From Arthrobacter sp. Edens01 (GTDB taxonomy: Bacteria; Actinomycetota; Actinomycetes; Actinomycetales; Micrococcaceae), in NCBI RefSeq assembly GCF_001307035.1, contig NZ_LKIU01000002.1:665088-729087 (forward strand): a stretch of 64,000 nucleotides of DNA, in the 5' to 3' direction. Positions 20,537 through 29,826 of the stretch are shown here, in pieces (position 1 is the stretch's first letter; each line of letters opens with the position of its first letter). A program made the translations under genes and the position numbers. Below the pieces are notes generated by a model. The model searched no databases, was not told where the DNA came from, and worked only from the letters and a program-made list of their open reading frames with translations.

Positions 20537-22522
20537 TTAGTCACACCCGGTGATCCTGTAGAGGTTGGCATCGGGGCCTGTGGACTTGACCAGTTCAAAG
20601 CCGGGCTTTCCGGCGAGATCCATCACCCCGGCGTACTCAGGTCCGGTGTCGGACAGGGCACGGGTACCAAAGTCCAGAACGTACTCGACATCCTCATCCT
20701 GGAGGGCGGCACAGACATCGGCGTCGAATTCAGGAAGCTCCGCCGAGATGAGGATTCGTTCCGGGTCGGTGCTGGCAAACATGTGGGGTGTAAGGACTTC
20801 ACGGCCGCCGAAGGCATAGGCCATGGAGCTGCCGTTCCAGGGGTTGTTCGCAATGACTGCGTCTTCCGGCACGTACTCGTCAATCACCTCGACCAGCTCG
20901 AGTTCCGTCGGGGTCAGCAGCGGCGAGGACTCATCGAAGGAGTACAAGGACATAGTGAACTGAATATAGGCCTTCACCGGGCCGAAGTAACCGAATAGAG
21001 CCAACGATGCCGTGAGGATAGTCAATGCCAGGACACGGAGTGACTGCGCATTCGCCCAGCGTACTTCCAACCGGCGGGCCGTACGCTCCGGCATGGCTTT
21101 GAGGATCCACTGCAGGATCGCCCAGGCTCCGACGGCGCCAAGGATAGTGGCGAATACGGGCAGGAACGCTGCCAGACGGTTGGTGTCCTGATACCAGTTG
21201 CCCGTAAGGAAGTTGCGGAGGAAACCGCGTTCCTGTGATGCGTCGACTACATAGAACCAGACGGCGAGCGCATAGCTGGCAATAAGCCAGCGGTTCGTCT
21301 TTGTCTGGAACAGGTAAACAGCGCCGGCAAGCACCAGTATGGTGACAAACCAGTTGGCGGGGGTGCCCATTGGGCTGTTGGTCAAGGCTTCACCTATGGC
21401 GCCGCCAGTGGTGTCGTGAGGTCCCCAGGAGTCATAGAACGCCGGACGCAGATAGAGCCAGACAAGAGTTGCGACTACCGCCCCCGCAGCAGTCAAGATA
21501 CCGAAAAGTACCAGACTGGAGGGGGCCTCGGCACGATTCGTCCACCGCTGCTTGGCCACGCGCCACCATACGGTCAGGATGAGCGGAAGAGAGAACACCA
21601 GCAAGGCATTCACCACGCTCATGTGGGCTGTTGACGCGCCGGCAAGGGCGAGCAGGAAAGCTAACCACCACGACCGCTGGAGATGCTGGTCCTGATCGAG
21701 ATCTGCCCCGCGGAACAGCCTGACTACTATGCCCAGGAGCAAGGGAAGCATGGCGGTGGCCAGCGTGTTGGGGAACAGCGGTCCCCAAACGAGCAGGAGG
21801 TACGGAAACGCGATCTGCGATGCGGACAGTATTCCGGCAGCCAAAGTGATCAGTGGATTGTTGCCAAAAACGCTGCGGGCGAAGAAAACGCACGCGAGAG
21901 TCCACACCACGCTGGCGGAAACGATGTTGATCGCGTTTTCAGCCAGGGGAACGCTGGCATCGGTCAGCTGGACCGTCAGCGCCGCAAATGAATGCCAAAC
22001 AGCGGGATAGACGCCGACGCCGCCCTCACCCTGCAGCTCGCCAAGAGTCAGCGAAGAAGCATTCCCCGTCTCCAGCACATGGCGGATTGCGTTGAGATGG
22101 AACACATTGTCGAAGTTCTGGGCGAAATGCTCGGGCTGGCCGATGAGCTGCATAACGCGCCGGGAGATCATTGCGGCAGCCACTGCCACAGCCGCGAAGG
22201 GCACCAGGATCGTCCGCCAGCTGCTGGGAGCGGACTGGTTCACCGACCGCGCGCTCTTGACGTTCCTGGTCCAGAACGCCGTGGCGGCCCATGCAGCCGC
22301 ACAAGTCAGAACGGTCCCCGCGGCGTAGACCCAAATCGACCACTCAACACCGAGGATTCCTCCAATGACGCCGAAGACGCCCACGACGGCGGCGGAGAAA
22401 GCGGGTGCGAGGGCAAGGACAGAGAACCCCCGAAATCGCAGCGTCAAGGCGACAATTAGTCCTGGTATAACCACCAGCCCGGCAGTCACCAAAAGCACGG
22501 GTAGTACGGGTATCCAGGACAA
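20537..22522 (-). CDS. DUF6541-family polytopic membrane protein
   Basis: The 661-residue protein has about a dozen hydrophobic segments and a C-terminal soluble part of about 130 residues (LLTPTELELVEVIDEYVPEDAVIANNPWNGSSMAYAF). The pattern fits DUF6541, membrane proteins common in actinobacterial glycan clusters and resembling GT-C glycosyltransferases. No catalytic DxD is proven, although acidic residues occur in early loops (QNFDNVFHLNAI). It starts with a TTG preceded by GAGGAG on the minus strand. It is convergent with the ABC exporter, separated by the IS. A role in adding a sugar outside the membrane is an inference. Confidence 0.75.
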   Translation of the reverse strand: MSWIPVLPVLLVTAGLVVIPGLIVALTLRFRGFSVLALAPAFSAAVVGVFGVIGGILGVEWSIWVYAAGTVLTCAAAWAATAFWTRNVKSARSVNQSAPSSWRTILVPFAAVAVAAAMISRRVMQLIGQPEHFAQNFDNVFHLNAIRHVLETGNASSLTLGELQGEGGVGVYPAVWHSFAALTVQLTDASVPLAENAINIVSASVVWTLACVFFARSVFGNNPLITLAAGILSASQIAFPYLLLVWGPLFPNTLATAMLPLLLGIVVRLFRGADLDQDQHLQRSWWLAFLLALAGASTAHMSVVNALLVFSLPLILTVWWRVAKQRWTNRAEAPSSLVLFGILTAAGAVVATLVWLYLRPAFYDSWGPHDTTGGAIGEALTNSPMGTPANWFVTILVLAGAVYLFQTKTNRWLIASYALAVWFYVVDASQERGFLRNFLTGNWYQDTNRLAAFLPVFATILGAVGAWAILQWILKAMPERTARRLEVRWANAQSLRVLALTILTASLALFGYFGPVKAYIQFTMSLYSFDESSPLLTPTELELVEVIDEYVPEDAVIANNPWNGSSMAYAFGGREVLTPHMFASTDPERILISAELPEFDADVCAALQDEDVEYVLDFGTRALSDTGPEYAGVMDLAGKPGFELVKSTGPDANLYRITGCD

Positions 22523-22629
22523 GTGGTCTCCTCAGAAGGGTTAAACGTTATGGCCGGGTAGGCCAATAAGAGTTTACTCGGAAGCAAATACCACTGTGCC
22601 CCGAGGGGCCGTCACGGGTCGGGCAGGCT

Positions 22630-23499
22630 CTAACGGCCGTGCTGCAAGAGTCCGGAAAGGTAGTTTCCGTACCCGCTCTTCGCAAGTTTTTCAGCACGTA
22701 CCAAAAGTTCATCATCCGTAAGGAAGCCCATCCGCCACGCCACTTCCTCGGGAGAGCCGATCTTGAGTCCCTGGCGGTTCTCCACTGTGCGGATAAAGTT
22801 GGACGCTTCATTTAGTGAGTCGAAGGTCCCGGTGTCCAGCCAAGCAGTGCCGCGGGGGAGGATTTCCACTTGGAGCTTGCCGCGTTCGAGGTAGACCCGG
22901 TTGACGTCAGTGATCTCGAGTTCGCCGCGGGGCGAGGGCTTGAGGGACTTTGCTATCTCCAGAACCTCGTTGTCATAGAAATAGAGTCCCGGAACGGCAA
23001 AGTTGCTCTTGGGCTGCGCAGGCTTTTCCTCAAGCGAGAGCGCACGCCCTTCGCCGTCAAATTCGACGACGCCGTAGGCAGTCGGGTCCTGAACCCAGTA
23101 GCCGAAGATCGCTCCGCCGTCGACTTCGGAAAAGCGCCGCAACTGAGCGCCCATTCCGGGACCGTAGAAGATGTTGTCTCCCAGGACGAGTGCCACCGGA
23201 CCGTCACCAATGTGGTCTGCTCCCAGGATGAAGGCCTGTGCCAGCCCATCAGGTGAAGGTTGTTCGACGTAGCTCAGCGATACCCCGAACTGGCTGCCAT
23301 CCCCCAGCAGGCGCTGGAACTGTTCAGTGTCCTGGGGTGTTGTGACAATGAGGATGTCCTTGATGCCCGCTAGGATGAGTGTGGATAGCGGGTAGTAGAT
23401 CATCGGCTTGTCATAAACGGGTACGAGCTGCTTGCTGATGCCCATTGTGATGGGGTGGAGCCGTGAACCCGTGCCCCCGGCCAAGATGATTCCGCGCAT
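22630..23499 (-). CDS. rmlA: Glucose-1-phosphate thymidylyltransferase
   Basis: The 289-residue enzyme makes dTDP-glucose, the first step of dTDP-L-rhamnose synthesis. The N-terminal nucleotide-binding motif [18 protein letters not shown] is intact, followed by [33 protein letters not shown] and [10 protein letters not shown]. The frame continues upstream beyond 23499, but the family always begins at MRGIILAGG and the length is then normal. Its start is only 19 bp from the GTG of the divergent flippase gene, so regulatory sequences must overlap coding DNA. Confidence 0.95.
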   Translation of the reverse strand: MRGIILAGGTGSRLHPITMGISKQLVPVYDKPMIYYPLSTLILAGIKDILIVTTPQDTEQFQRLLGDGSQFGVSLSYVEQPSPDGLAQAFILGADHIGDGPVALVLGDNIFYGPGMGAQLRRFSEVDGGAIFGYWVQDPTAYGVVEFDGEGRALSLEEKPAQPKSNFAVPGLYFYDNEVLEIAKSLKPSPRGELEITDVNRVYLERGKLQVEILPRGTAWLDTGTFDSLNEASNFIRTVENRQGLKIGSPEEVAWRMGFLTDDELLVRAEKLAKSGYGNYLSGLLQHGR

Positions 23500-23518
23500 G
23501 GGATAATGATGTCTCACA

Positions 23519-24865
23519 GTGGCTACCGCACCAAATCCGCAGCCGCGGCATGCTGCCCCTGCGTTTGGACGGGGATCGACAGTTAGGCGGAACTTGAGTA
23601 AATCTCCACGGACGGCTTTCAGCGGTCCTGCTAACCGGTCCATCGGCGGCAAATCAGCTGCGGGAGTTGGAAGTGCATCACTGGTATCGGCGGCCGTCGG
23701 GTATGTCCTGCTCCTGGTCGCGGCGCGAACCCTGGACACGGAAGCGAACGCCGTATTCCTCGCCTTCTGGTCGTTCCTTTTCTTTATCTTTGGCGTGCTG
23801 GGCGGGATTACTGTCGAGACGACTCGTGCCACGAAAGCATCCGCAGATCTGCCTGAGGCTGACCGTGGTTCCCGTTTCGCCGGCCCGGCGCTGCTCATCG
23901 GCGCTGCCACCAGCGTCGTCCTTCTTGCAACCTCATTTTGGTGGGGCGGGGAGCTGTTCGGTCCGCTGGCACCGACTCTCGTTCCCGTCATCTGCATAGT
24001 TGCGGTCGTCTATGCCGGGCACGTTACTACTATCGGCGCTCTGGGAGGCACCGGACGGTGGAACAAATACTCGGTTGCTGTCTTTGCCGAGTCGGGAGTT
24101 CGCTTGGCAGCGGCTGGTGTGGTGTTCGCAGTAGGCGCCACCGTTGGCGGGCTAGCAGTGGCTTCTGCCCTGGCAGCGGCTGCCTGGCTGCTCATGCTCC
24201 TTTCTTCAAAGGATGTGCGTTCCGCTTTCTTCTCCCGTGCTGATGTAGGTGCCGGCCGGTATGTACGCAACGTCCTTCACGCCTGTATGGCGGCAATGGC
24301 GAGTGCCGCGCTGGTGGTGGGTTTTCCTGCCATGTTGAAATTCACCACGCCGGACCCGGTCTATCTTGCCTCAGCCCCGTTGCTGATGGCCCTGTCATTG
24401 ACCAGGGCACCGCTGATGATTCCCCTGACTGCATTCCAAGGCGTTGCCATTACGCACTTCATGTCGCGCAAGGATGACGGGGCCAAGGCATACGTGCCCA
24501 TCTTCCTGTCCGTTCTTGGCGTCGCCGTCGTAGGGGCAGCGGCCGCAGCCCTGATCGGTCCTTGGCTGATGGTCTTCCTGCTGGGTCCTGACTACCACGT
24601 CTCCGGCGCCGTCCTGGCTGCCCTAACTCTAGATTCTGGCTTCCTGGCGCTCCTGACGCTGACGGGGTCCCTTACGGTGGCGGCGGGCCGTCACCGGGCC
24701 TATTCATTGGGCTGGGTCTGCGCTGTTGTTGTCTCCCTCGCGGTGCTGCTGCTTCCTCTTGGCATTGAAGCGAAGACGGTGCTGAGCCTAGCCCTGGGGC
24801 CCATCTGCGGGATTACGGTACACACAGTCTTCGTCCAAAAGAGCTTGAAGCCAACGCGGGTGTGA
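23519..24865 (+). CDS. Polytopic membrane protein, flippase-like (MOP superfamily)
   Basis: The 448-residue protein has a basic N-terminus of about 45 residues and then some 12 hydrophobic segments, like Wzx-type lipid-linked oligosaccharide flippases ([42 protein letters not shown]). It lies among dTDP-rhamnose genes, which favours export of a glycan. The sequence gives no substrate clue. The GTG at 23519 leaves only 19 bp to rmlA, and a TTG at 23594 preceded by AGGCGG is a possible alternative. A GATAAT hexamer at 23502-23507 could be its -10. The island therefore has both an ABC exporter and a flippase-like protein. Confidence 0.75.
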   Translation: MATAPNPQPRHAAPAFGRGSTVRRNLSKSPRTAFSGPANRSIGGKSAAGVGSASLVSAAVGYVLLLVAARTLDTEANAVFLAFWSFLFFIFGVLGGITVETTRATKASADLPEADRGSRFAGPALLIGAATSVVLLATSFWWGGELFGPLAPTLVPVICIVAVVYAGHVTTIGALGGTGRWNKYSVAVFAESGVRLAAAGVVFAVGATVGGLAVASALAAAAWLLMLLSSKDVRSAFFSRADVGAGRYVRNVLHACMAAMASAALVVGFPAMLKFTTPDPVYLASAPLLMALSLTRAPLMIPLTAFQGVAITHFMSRKDDGAKAYVPIFLSVLGVAVVGAAAAALIGPWLMVFLLGPDYHVSGAVLAALTLDSGFLALLTLTGSLTVAAGRHRAYSLGWVCAVVVSLAVLLLPLGIEAKTVLSLALGPICGITVHTVFVQKSLKPTRV

Positions 24866-24913
24866 GGCAACAGCGGTAGGGCCTCAACATGAGGGACCAT
24901 GCAAAACCGGTAG

Positions 24914-25921
<1,008 letters not shown>

Positions 25922-25926
25922 CGGCG

Positions 25927-27348
25927 ATGGTTGAATTCTCGAAGGCGCTTACCCCGCACGAAACCCCCATCCCCGGCGTCGTTCTCTACGACCTGCCTGT
26001 CCACGGCGACAACCGCGGCTGGTTCAAGGAGAACTGGCAGCGGGAAAAGATGCTGGCGCTGGGCCTGCCTGACTTCGGCCCCGTCCAGAACAACATCTCC
26101 TTCAACGAGAAGGCCGGCACAACCCGGGGCATCCACGCCGAACCGTGGGACAAGTACATTTCAGTTGCCACCGGACGGATCTTCGGCGCATGGGTGGACC
26201 TGCGCGAGGGCCCCAGCTTCGGAACCGTGTTCACGGCGGAGCTGGACCCCAGCCAGGCCATCTTCATTCCCCGCGGAGTAGGAAACGCCTTCCAGACGCT
26301 GGAAGACAACACCGCCTACACCTACTTGGTGAATGACCACTGGAGTGCTGACGCTCAGGGACAGTACACCTTTCTGAACCTCGCAGACGAGACGGCTGCC
26401 ATCGAATGGCCGATCCCGCTGGATCAGGCTGAGCTCTCGGACAAGGACAAAGCGCATCCCCGTTTGGCGGACGTGGTGCCGATGAAGCCGCGCCGCATCC
26501 TCGTCCTGGGTGCCGACGGCCAGCTGGGCAAGGCCCTTCGCAACGCGTACGACGGCGATGCCTCCGTGGAGTTCGCCGGCCGCGCGGAGTTCGACCTGGC
26601 GGATCCTGCTTCCTATGAGCGGAACTGGAAGAACTACTCCGCGATCATCAACGCAGCTGCCTACACTGCCGTGGACGCGGCGGAATCTCCTGATGGCCGG
26701 CGCATGGCCTGGGAAATCAACGTCAGCGCCGTCGCTCGGCTGGCACGGGTGGCAGCCGCGAACCGCCTGACGCTGGTGCACGTCTCCAGCGACTACGTCT
26801 TCGACGGCACCCGCCACACCCACCCGGAGGACGAGCTCTTCTCGCCGCTGGGCGTCTACGGGCAGACCAAGGCCGCCGGCGACGCCGTTGTCTCCGTGGT
26901 CCCGCAACACTACATTGTGCGGACCAGCTGGGTGATTGGTGAAGGCAGTAACTTCGTGCGCACCATGGTGTCCCTCGCTAAGCGGGGAGTCAGCCCCTCG
27001 GTGGTCAACGACCAGATCGGCCGTCTGTCCTTCACGGAGGAGATTGCGGCGGGCATTGTGCACCTGCTCGCCAGCGGGGCGCCGTATGGAACTTACAACC
27101 TGAGCAACGCCGGCGAACCGGCAAGCTGGGCAGAGATCGCGGCCTCCGTCTTTGAACTGGCGGGACGGAAGCGCAGTGATGTCAGCGGAGTCTCAACGCA
27201 GGAGTACTTCGAGGGGAAGGAAAGTGCGCCCCGGCCGCTCAACAGCGCTTTCGATCTCAGCAAAATCAAGGGGACCGGCTTCGTTCCTGCCGACTATGCA
27301 GCCCGGTTGCCGGCCTACGTTTCTGGAGTGTCCAATGCAGCAATCTGA
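25927..27348 (+). CDS. rmlCD: Fused dTDP-4-keto-rhamnose 3,5-epimerase / reductase (RmlC-RmlD)
   Basis: A 473-residue bifunctional protein. Residues about 1-190 are RmlC, with GTTRGIHAEPWDKYISV carrying the catalytic His. Residues about 195-473 are RmlD, starting RRILVLGADGQLGKALRNAY, with the SSDYVFDGT block and the YGQTK Tyr-x3-Lys pair. Together they turn the RmlB product into dTDP-L-rhamnose. Fusion of these two domains occurs in several Micrococcaceae. The frame is open from 25867, but the ATG at 25927 gives the normal RmlC start. It overlaps the next GT2 gene by 14 bp, whose ATG lies at 27335. Confidence 0.93.
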   Translation: MVEFSKALTPHETPIPGVVLYDLPVHGDNRGWFKENWQREKMLALGLPDFGPVQNNISFNEKAGTTRGIHAEPWDKYISVATGRIFGAWVDLREGPSFGTVFTAELDPSQAIFIPRGVGNAFQTLEDNTAYTYLVNDHWSADAQGQYTFLNLADETAAIEWPIPLDQAELSDKDKAHPRLADVVPMKPRRILVLGADGQLGKALRNAYDGDASVEFAGRAEFDLADPASYERNWKNYSAIINAAAYTAVDAAESPDGRRMAWEINVSAVARLARVAAANRLTLVHVSSDYVFDGTRHTHPEDELFSPLGVYGQTKAAGDAVVSVVPQHYIVRTSWVIGEGSNFVRTMVSLAKRGVSPSVVNDQIGRLSFTEEIAAGIVHLLASGAPYGTYNLSNAGEPASWAEIAASVFELAGRKRSDVSGVSTQEYFEGKESAPRPLNSAFDLSKIKGTGFVPADYAARLPAYVSGVSNAAI

Positions 27349-28237
27349 TGCCACGGTTGGAATCTACATCCCCTTCTGGGGCGAGCTCGAATATCTTCGA
27401 GTAGCCGTGGACAGTGTCCTGGCCCAGACGAATCCAGACTGGACACTCACGGTAGTCAACGATGCGCATCCGGACTATTCAGTCGATGCCTACTTTGCGA
27501 CGCTGGACGATCCGCGGATCAGATACATCCGCAACGAGTTGAACCGCGGAATTACAGAGAACTTCCGCAGATGCGTGCAAATGGCGGTGGAACCCCGCGT
27601 CGTCGTCATGGGCTGCGATGATTTCCTCCTTGAGGGATACGTTGAAGCCATCACCAAGGCCCACGCCGATCACCCGGAAGCTGATCTCATCCAGCCCGGC
27701 GTAGTGGTTGTGGACGAAGAAGGCACGGTGGTCGCGCCCTTGGTCGACAGGGTGAAACAGAGACTGCTGCGGCCCCGGCATGAGTCCCCGCTGCTGCTCT
27801 CCGGCGACAAGCTTGCAGCAAATCTAATGCATGGCAACTGGCTCTACTGGCCGTCTCTGGCCTTTAGGCGTGAAGCGGTCCAAAGACACGATTTCCGCGA
27901 TGGATTCCCTGTTATCCAGGACCTGGCCCTGATCCTGGACGTCCTGTTAGACGGAGGGGACCTGCTGGTGGTTCCGGACGTTGTATTTGCCTACCGCAGG
28001 CACAACTCCAGTGCATCGTCGCTGGAGCTGCTGGACGGATCCCGGTTCGCCGGGGAACGGAAGTTCTTCGAACATGCGGCGCTGCTGGCCAAGGCCAAGG
28101 GCTGGCCCAGGACCGTCTCAGCAGCAAAGCTTCACGTTACTTCGCGGCTGCATGCCCTGGTACTCCTGCCCGGTGTGCTGGTGCGCCGGGATTTTCGAAC
28201 GGCCAAGGTGCTCCTACGCCACGTTTTCGGAAGCTGA
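27335..28237 (+). CDS. GT2-family glycosyltransferase (paralogue of the 31889-32779 gene)
   Basis: The 300-residue GT-A enzyme opens with VGIYIPFWGELEYLRVAVDSVLAQ, has VVNDAHPD for nucleotide binding and MGCDDFLLEGYV as its metal-binding acidic motif. A conserved IQDLALILDVLLDGGDLLVVPDVVFAYRRH block follows. It is cytosolic with no strong membrane helix. The ATG at 27335 has GGAG upstream and overlaps the end of rmlCD, so it is coupled to rhamnose-donor synthesis. It may be a rhamnosyltransferase, but donor and acceptor cannot be read from the sequence. A divergent paralogue lies about 4 kb downstream on the other strand. Confidence 0.82.
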   Translation: MQQSDATVGIYIPFWGELEYLRVAVDSVLAQTNPDWTLTVVNDAHPDYSVDAYFATLDDPRIRYIRNELNRGITENFRRCVQMAVEPRVVVMGCDDFLLEGYVEAITKAHADHPEADLIQPGVVVVDEEGTVVAPLVDRVKQRLLRPRHESPLLLSGDKLAANLMHGNWLYWPSLAFRREAVQRHDFRDGFPVIQDLALILDVLLDGGDLLVVPDVVFAYRRHNSSASSLELLDGSRFAGERKFFEHAALLAKAKGWPRTVSAAKLHVTSRLHALVLLPGVLVRRDFRTAKVLLRHVFGS

Positions 28238-28502
28238 CTTACGCGCAGAGGTTCAGATGCCTGGAACAGCGACTGGAATGGCGGCAGGAGCAGAGCACAG
28301 ACATTTGGCCAGAGACGAGTATTTCTATAGCCTGTAAATGCGTATGCCCGGGTCTGGCACCCCGAACCGGGCGACATCGAACAGGATGGATACGGGCCCG
28401 CTTCCCGCTGGAATCGGTCGGAAGCCGCCCAACATCGCGGTCCTGGGGCATAGATACCCTGGACTGAAATTATGAACGACTGCAGAATGGTTTAGGACTC
28501 CC

Positions 28503-29255
28503 GTGGATAATGCTGAGTTTCTGTCGCAGGACCGGCTGCTGGTCATCATGCCTGCCTGGAACGAATCTGAGTCGGTGGGAAACACCGTCGCCGAAGTAAT
28601 CCGCACAGTTCCGAACTGCGACGTCCTGGTTGTCGACGACGGGTCCACGGACAACACAGCGGACCTGGCTGCGGCTGCGGGGGCGACCGTCCTGCGGCTC
28701 CCATTCAATCTGGGCGTTGGCGGAGCGATGCGTTCCGGCTACAAGTACGCCAAACGGTGGAACTACACCCGTGCGATCCAAGTCGACGCTGACGGACAGC
28801 ATGATCCCAAGGACCTCGTAAGCGTGGTGAAGGGCTTGGAAAAGGCGGATATCTCCATTGGTGCCAGGTTTGCGGAGAAGGGTAACTACGAGGTCCGGGG
28901 GCCGCGCAAATGGGCCATGTCATTCTTGGGCTGGTCCATTTCCCGTGTTGCGAAGACCCGTCTGACTGATGTCACATCGGGTTTCCGCGCAGCAAATTCC
29001 CGGGCCATCGCCCAGTATTGTGAGCACTATCCGGCTGAGTATTTGGGTGACACCATCGACTCGCTCGTGGTAGCCGTTCGGTCTGGGCTGACCGTGACTC
29101 AGGTTCCGGTTGAAATGCGGCCCAGGCAAGGCGGCCAGCCCAGCCATAACCCTGCCAAGGCAGCGCTTTACCTGGCACGCAGCGGGTTTGCTCTTGTGAT
29201 AGCGATGACCCGAAAAAAAACCCGAACCCCAGAACAAAGCGGAGCAGCGAAATGA
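28503..29255 (+). CDS. DPM1-like GT2 glycosyltransferase
   Basis: The 250-residue protein resembles polyprenyl-phosphate mannose/glucose synthases: LLVIMPAWNESESVGNTVAEVI, VLVVDDGSTDNT, FNLGVGGAMRSGYKYA and the DxD motif VDADGQHDPKDL. It ends in an amphipathic region without the membrane domain of full DPM synthases. Such enzymes put a sugar on polyprenyl phosphate as donor for outer-face GT-C enzymes. It is coupled by a 4-bp overlap to a DUF2304 gene, a recurrent pair. The GTG start follows a TAGGAC hexamer by only 4 nt and has no clear Shine-Dalgarno. Confidence 0.85.
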   Translation: MDNAEFLSQDRLLVIMPAWNESESVGNTVAEVIRTVPNCDVLVVDDGSTDNTADLAAAAGATVLRLPFNLGVGGAMRSGYKYAKRWNYTRAIQVDADGQHDPKDLVSVVKGLEKADISIGARFAEKGNYEVRGPRKWAMSFLGWSISRVAKTRLTDVTSGFRAANSRAIAQYCEHYPAEYLGDTIDSLVVAVRSGLTVTQVPVEMRPRQGGQPSHNPAKAALYLARSGFALVIAMTRKKTRTPEQSGAAK

Positions 29256-29692
29256 CCAATACCCTGGTGCCGTTTATCATGGCGCTTCTAGTCGTCGGTG
29301 CGGTCGTGTGGCTCCTGCGCCAGCGGAAACTCAGGGAGAAGTACGCCGTACTATGGATCCTTGTCGGACTAGCCACACTGGTCCTTGCTGGATTTCCGCA
29401 ACTGCTCACCATGGCCGCAGATCTGGCCGGATTTGCGCTTCCGTCGAATCTCCTGTTCCTGTTGGCTATTCTTTTGCCAATCGGCGTTTGCCTGCACCTT
29501 TCCCTGGAGATTTCAGTCGTTGAGGACGAAACCCGCGCCTTGGCCGAGGAAGCGGCGATCCTGCGGGCCCAGCTGGACGCGGTCCAGGCCCGGGTTGACC
29601 GGATGGATCCTGTCCAGAAGCTGCGCCACTCAGGTGACAAGGACGAAATGCACGGCAACAGTATCCCCGAGCATCACTCAGAGGAGCAGTAG
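29252..29692 (+). CDS. DUF2304 membrane protein
   Basis: The 146-residue protein has three hydrophobic segments (MALLVVGAVVWLL, YAVLWILVGLATLVLAGF and LLFLLAILLPIGVCLHLSLEI) and then a C-terminal coiled coil (VVEDETRALAEEAAILRAQLDAVQARVDRM). This matches DUF2304 proteins, usually encoded right after a DPM1-like GT. It may act as its membrane anchor or as a polyprenyl-sugar flippase partner, but this is not established. The 4-bp ATGA overlap couples it to the upstream gene. A bidirectional terminator follows. Confidence 0.85.
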   Translation: MTNTLVPFIMALLVVGAVVWLLRQRKLREKYAVLWILVGLATLVLAGFPQLLTMAADLAGFALPSNLLFLLAILLPIGVCLHLSLEISVVEDETRALAEEAAILRAQLDAVQARVDRMDPVQKLRHSGDKDEMHGNSIPEHHSEEQ

Positions 29693-29770
29693 AACACCAG
29701 CAACACGGACTAACTGCTGCAGCAGCGCCAGCGGCGGGACTCGAATAAACAGGGCTGCGGTACCTTAACA

Positions 29771-29809
29771 GCAATGGGACCGCCTTCATTATGAAGGCGG
29801 TCCCATTGC
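29771..29809. terminator. Bidirectional intrinsic terminator
   Basis: A perfect 17-bp stem starting GCAATGGGACCGCC, with loop ATTAT, lies between the convergent DUF2304 and GH25 genes. Neither side has a long T-run, so efficiency is uncertain. Confidence 0.8.
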
Positions 29810-29826
29810 GATGGTTCCTCGAACGG

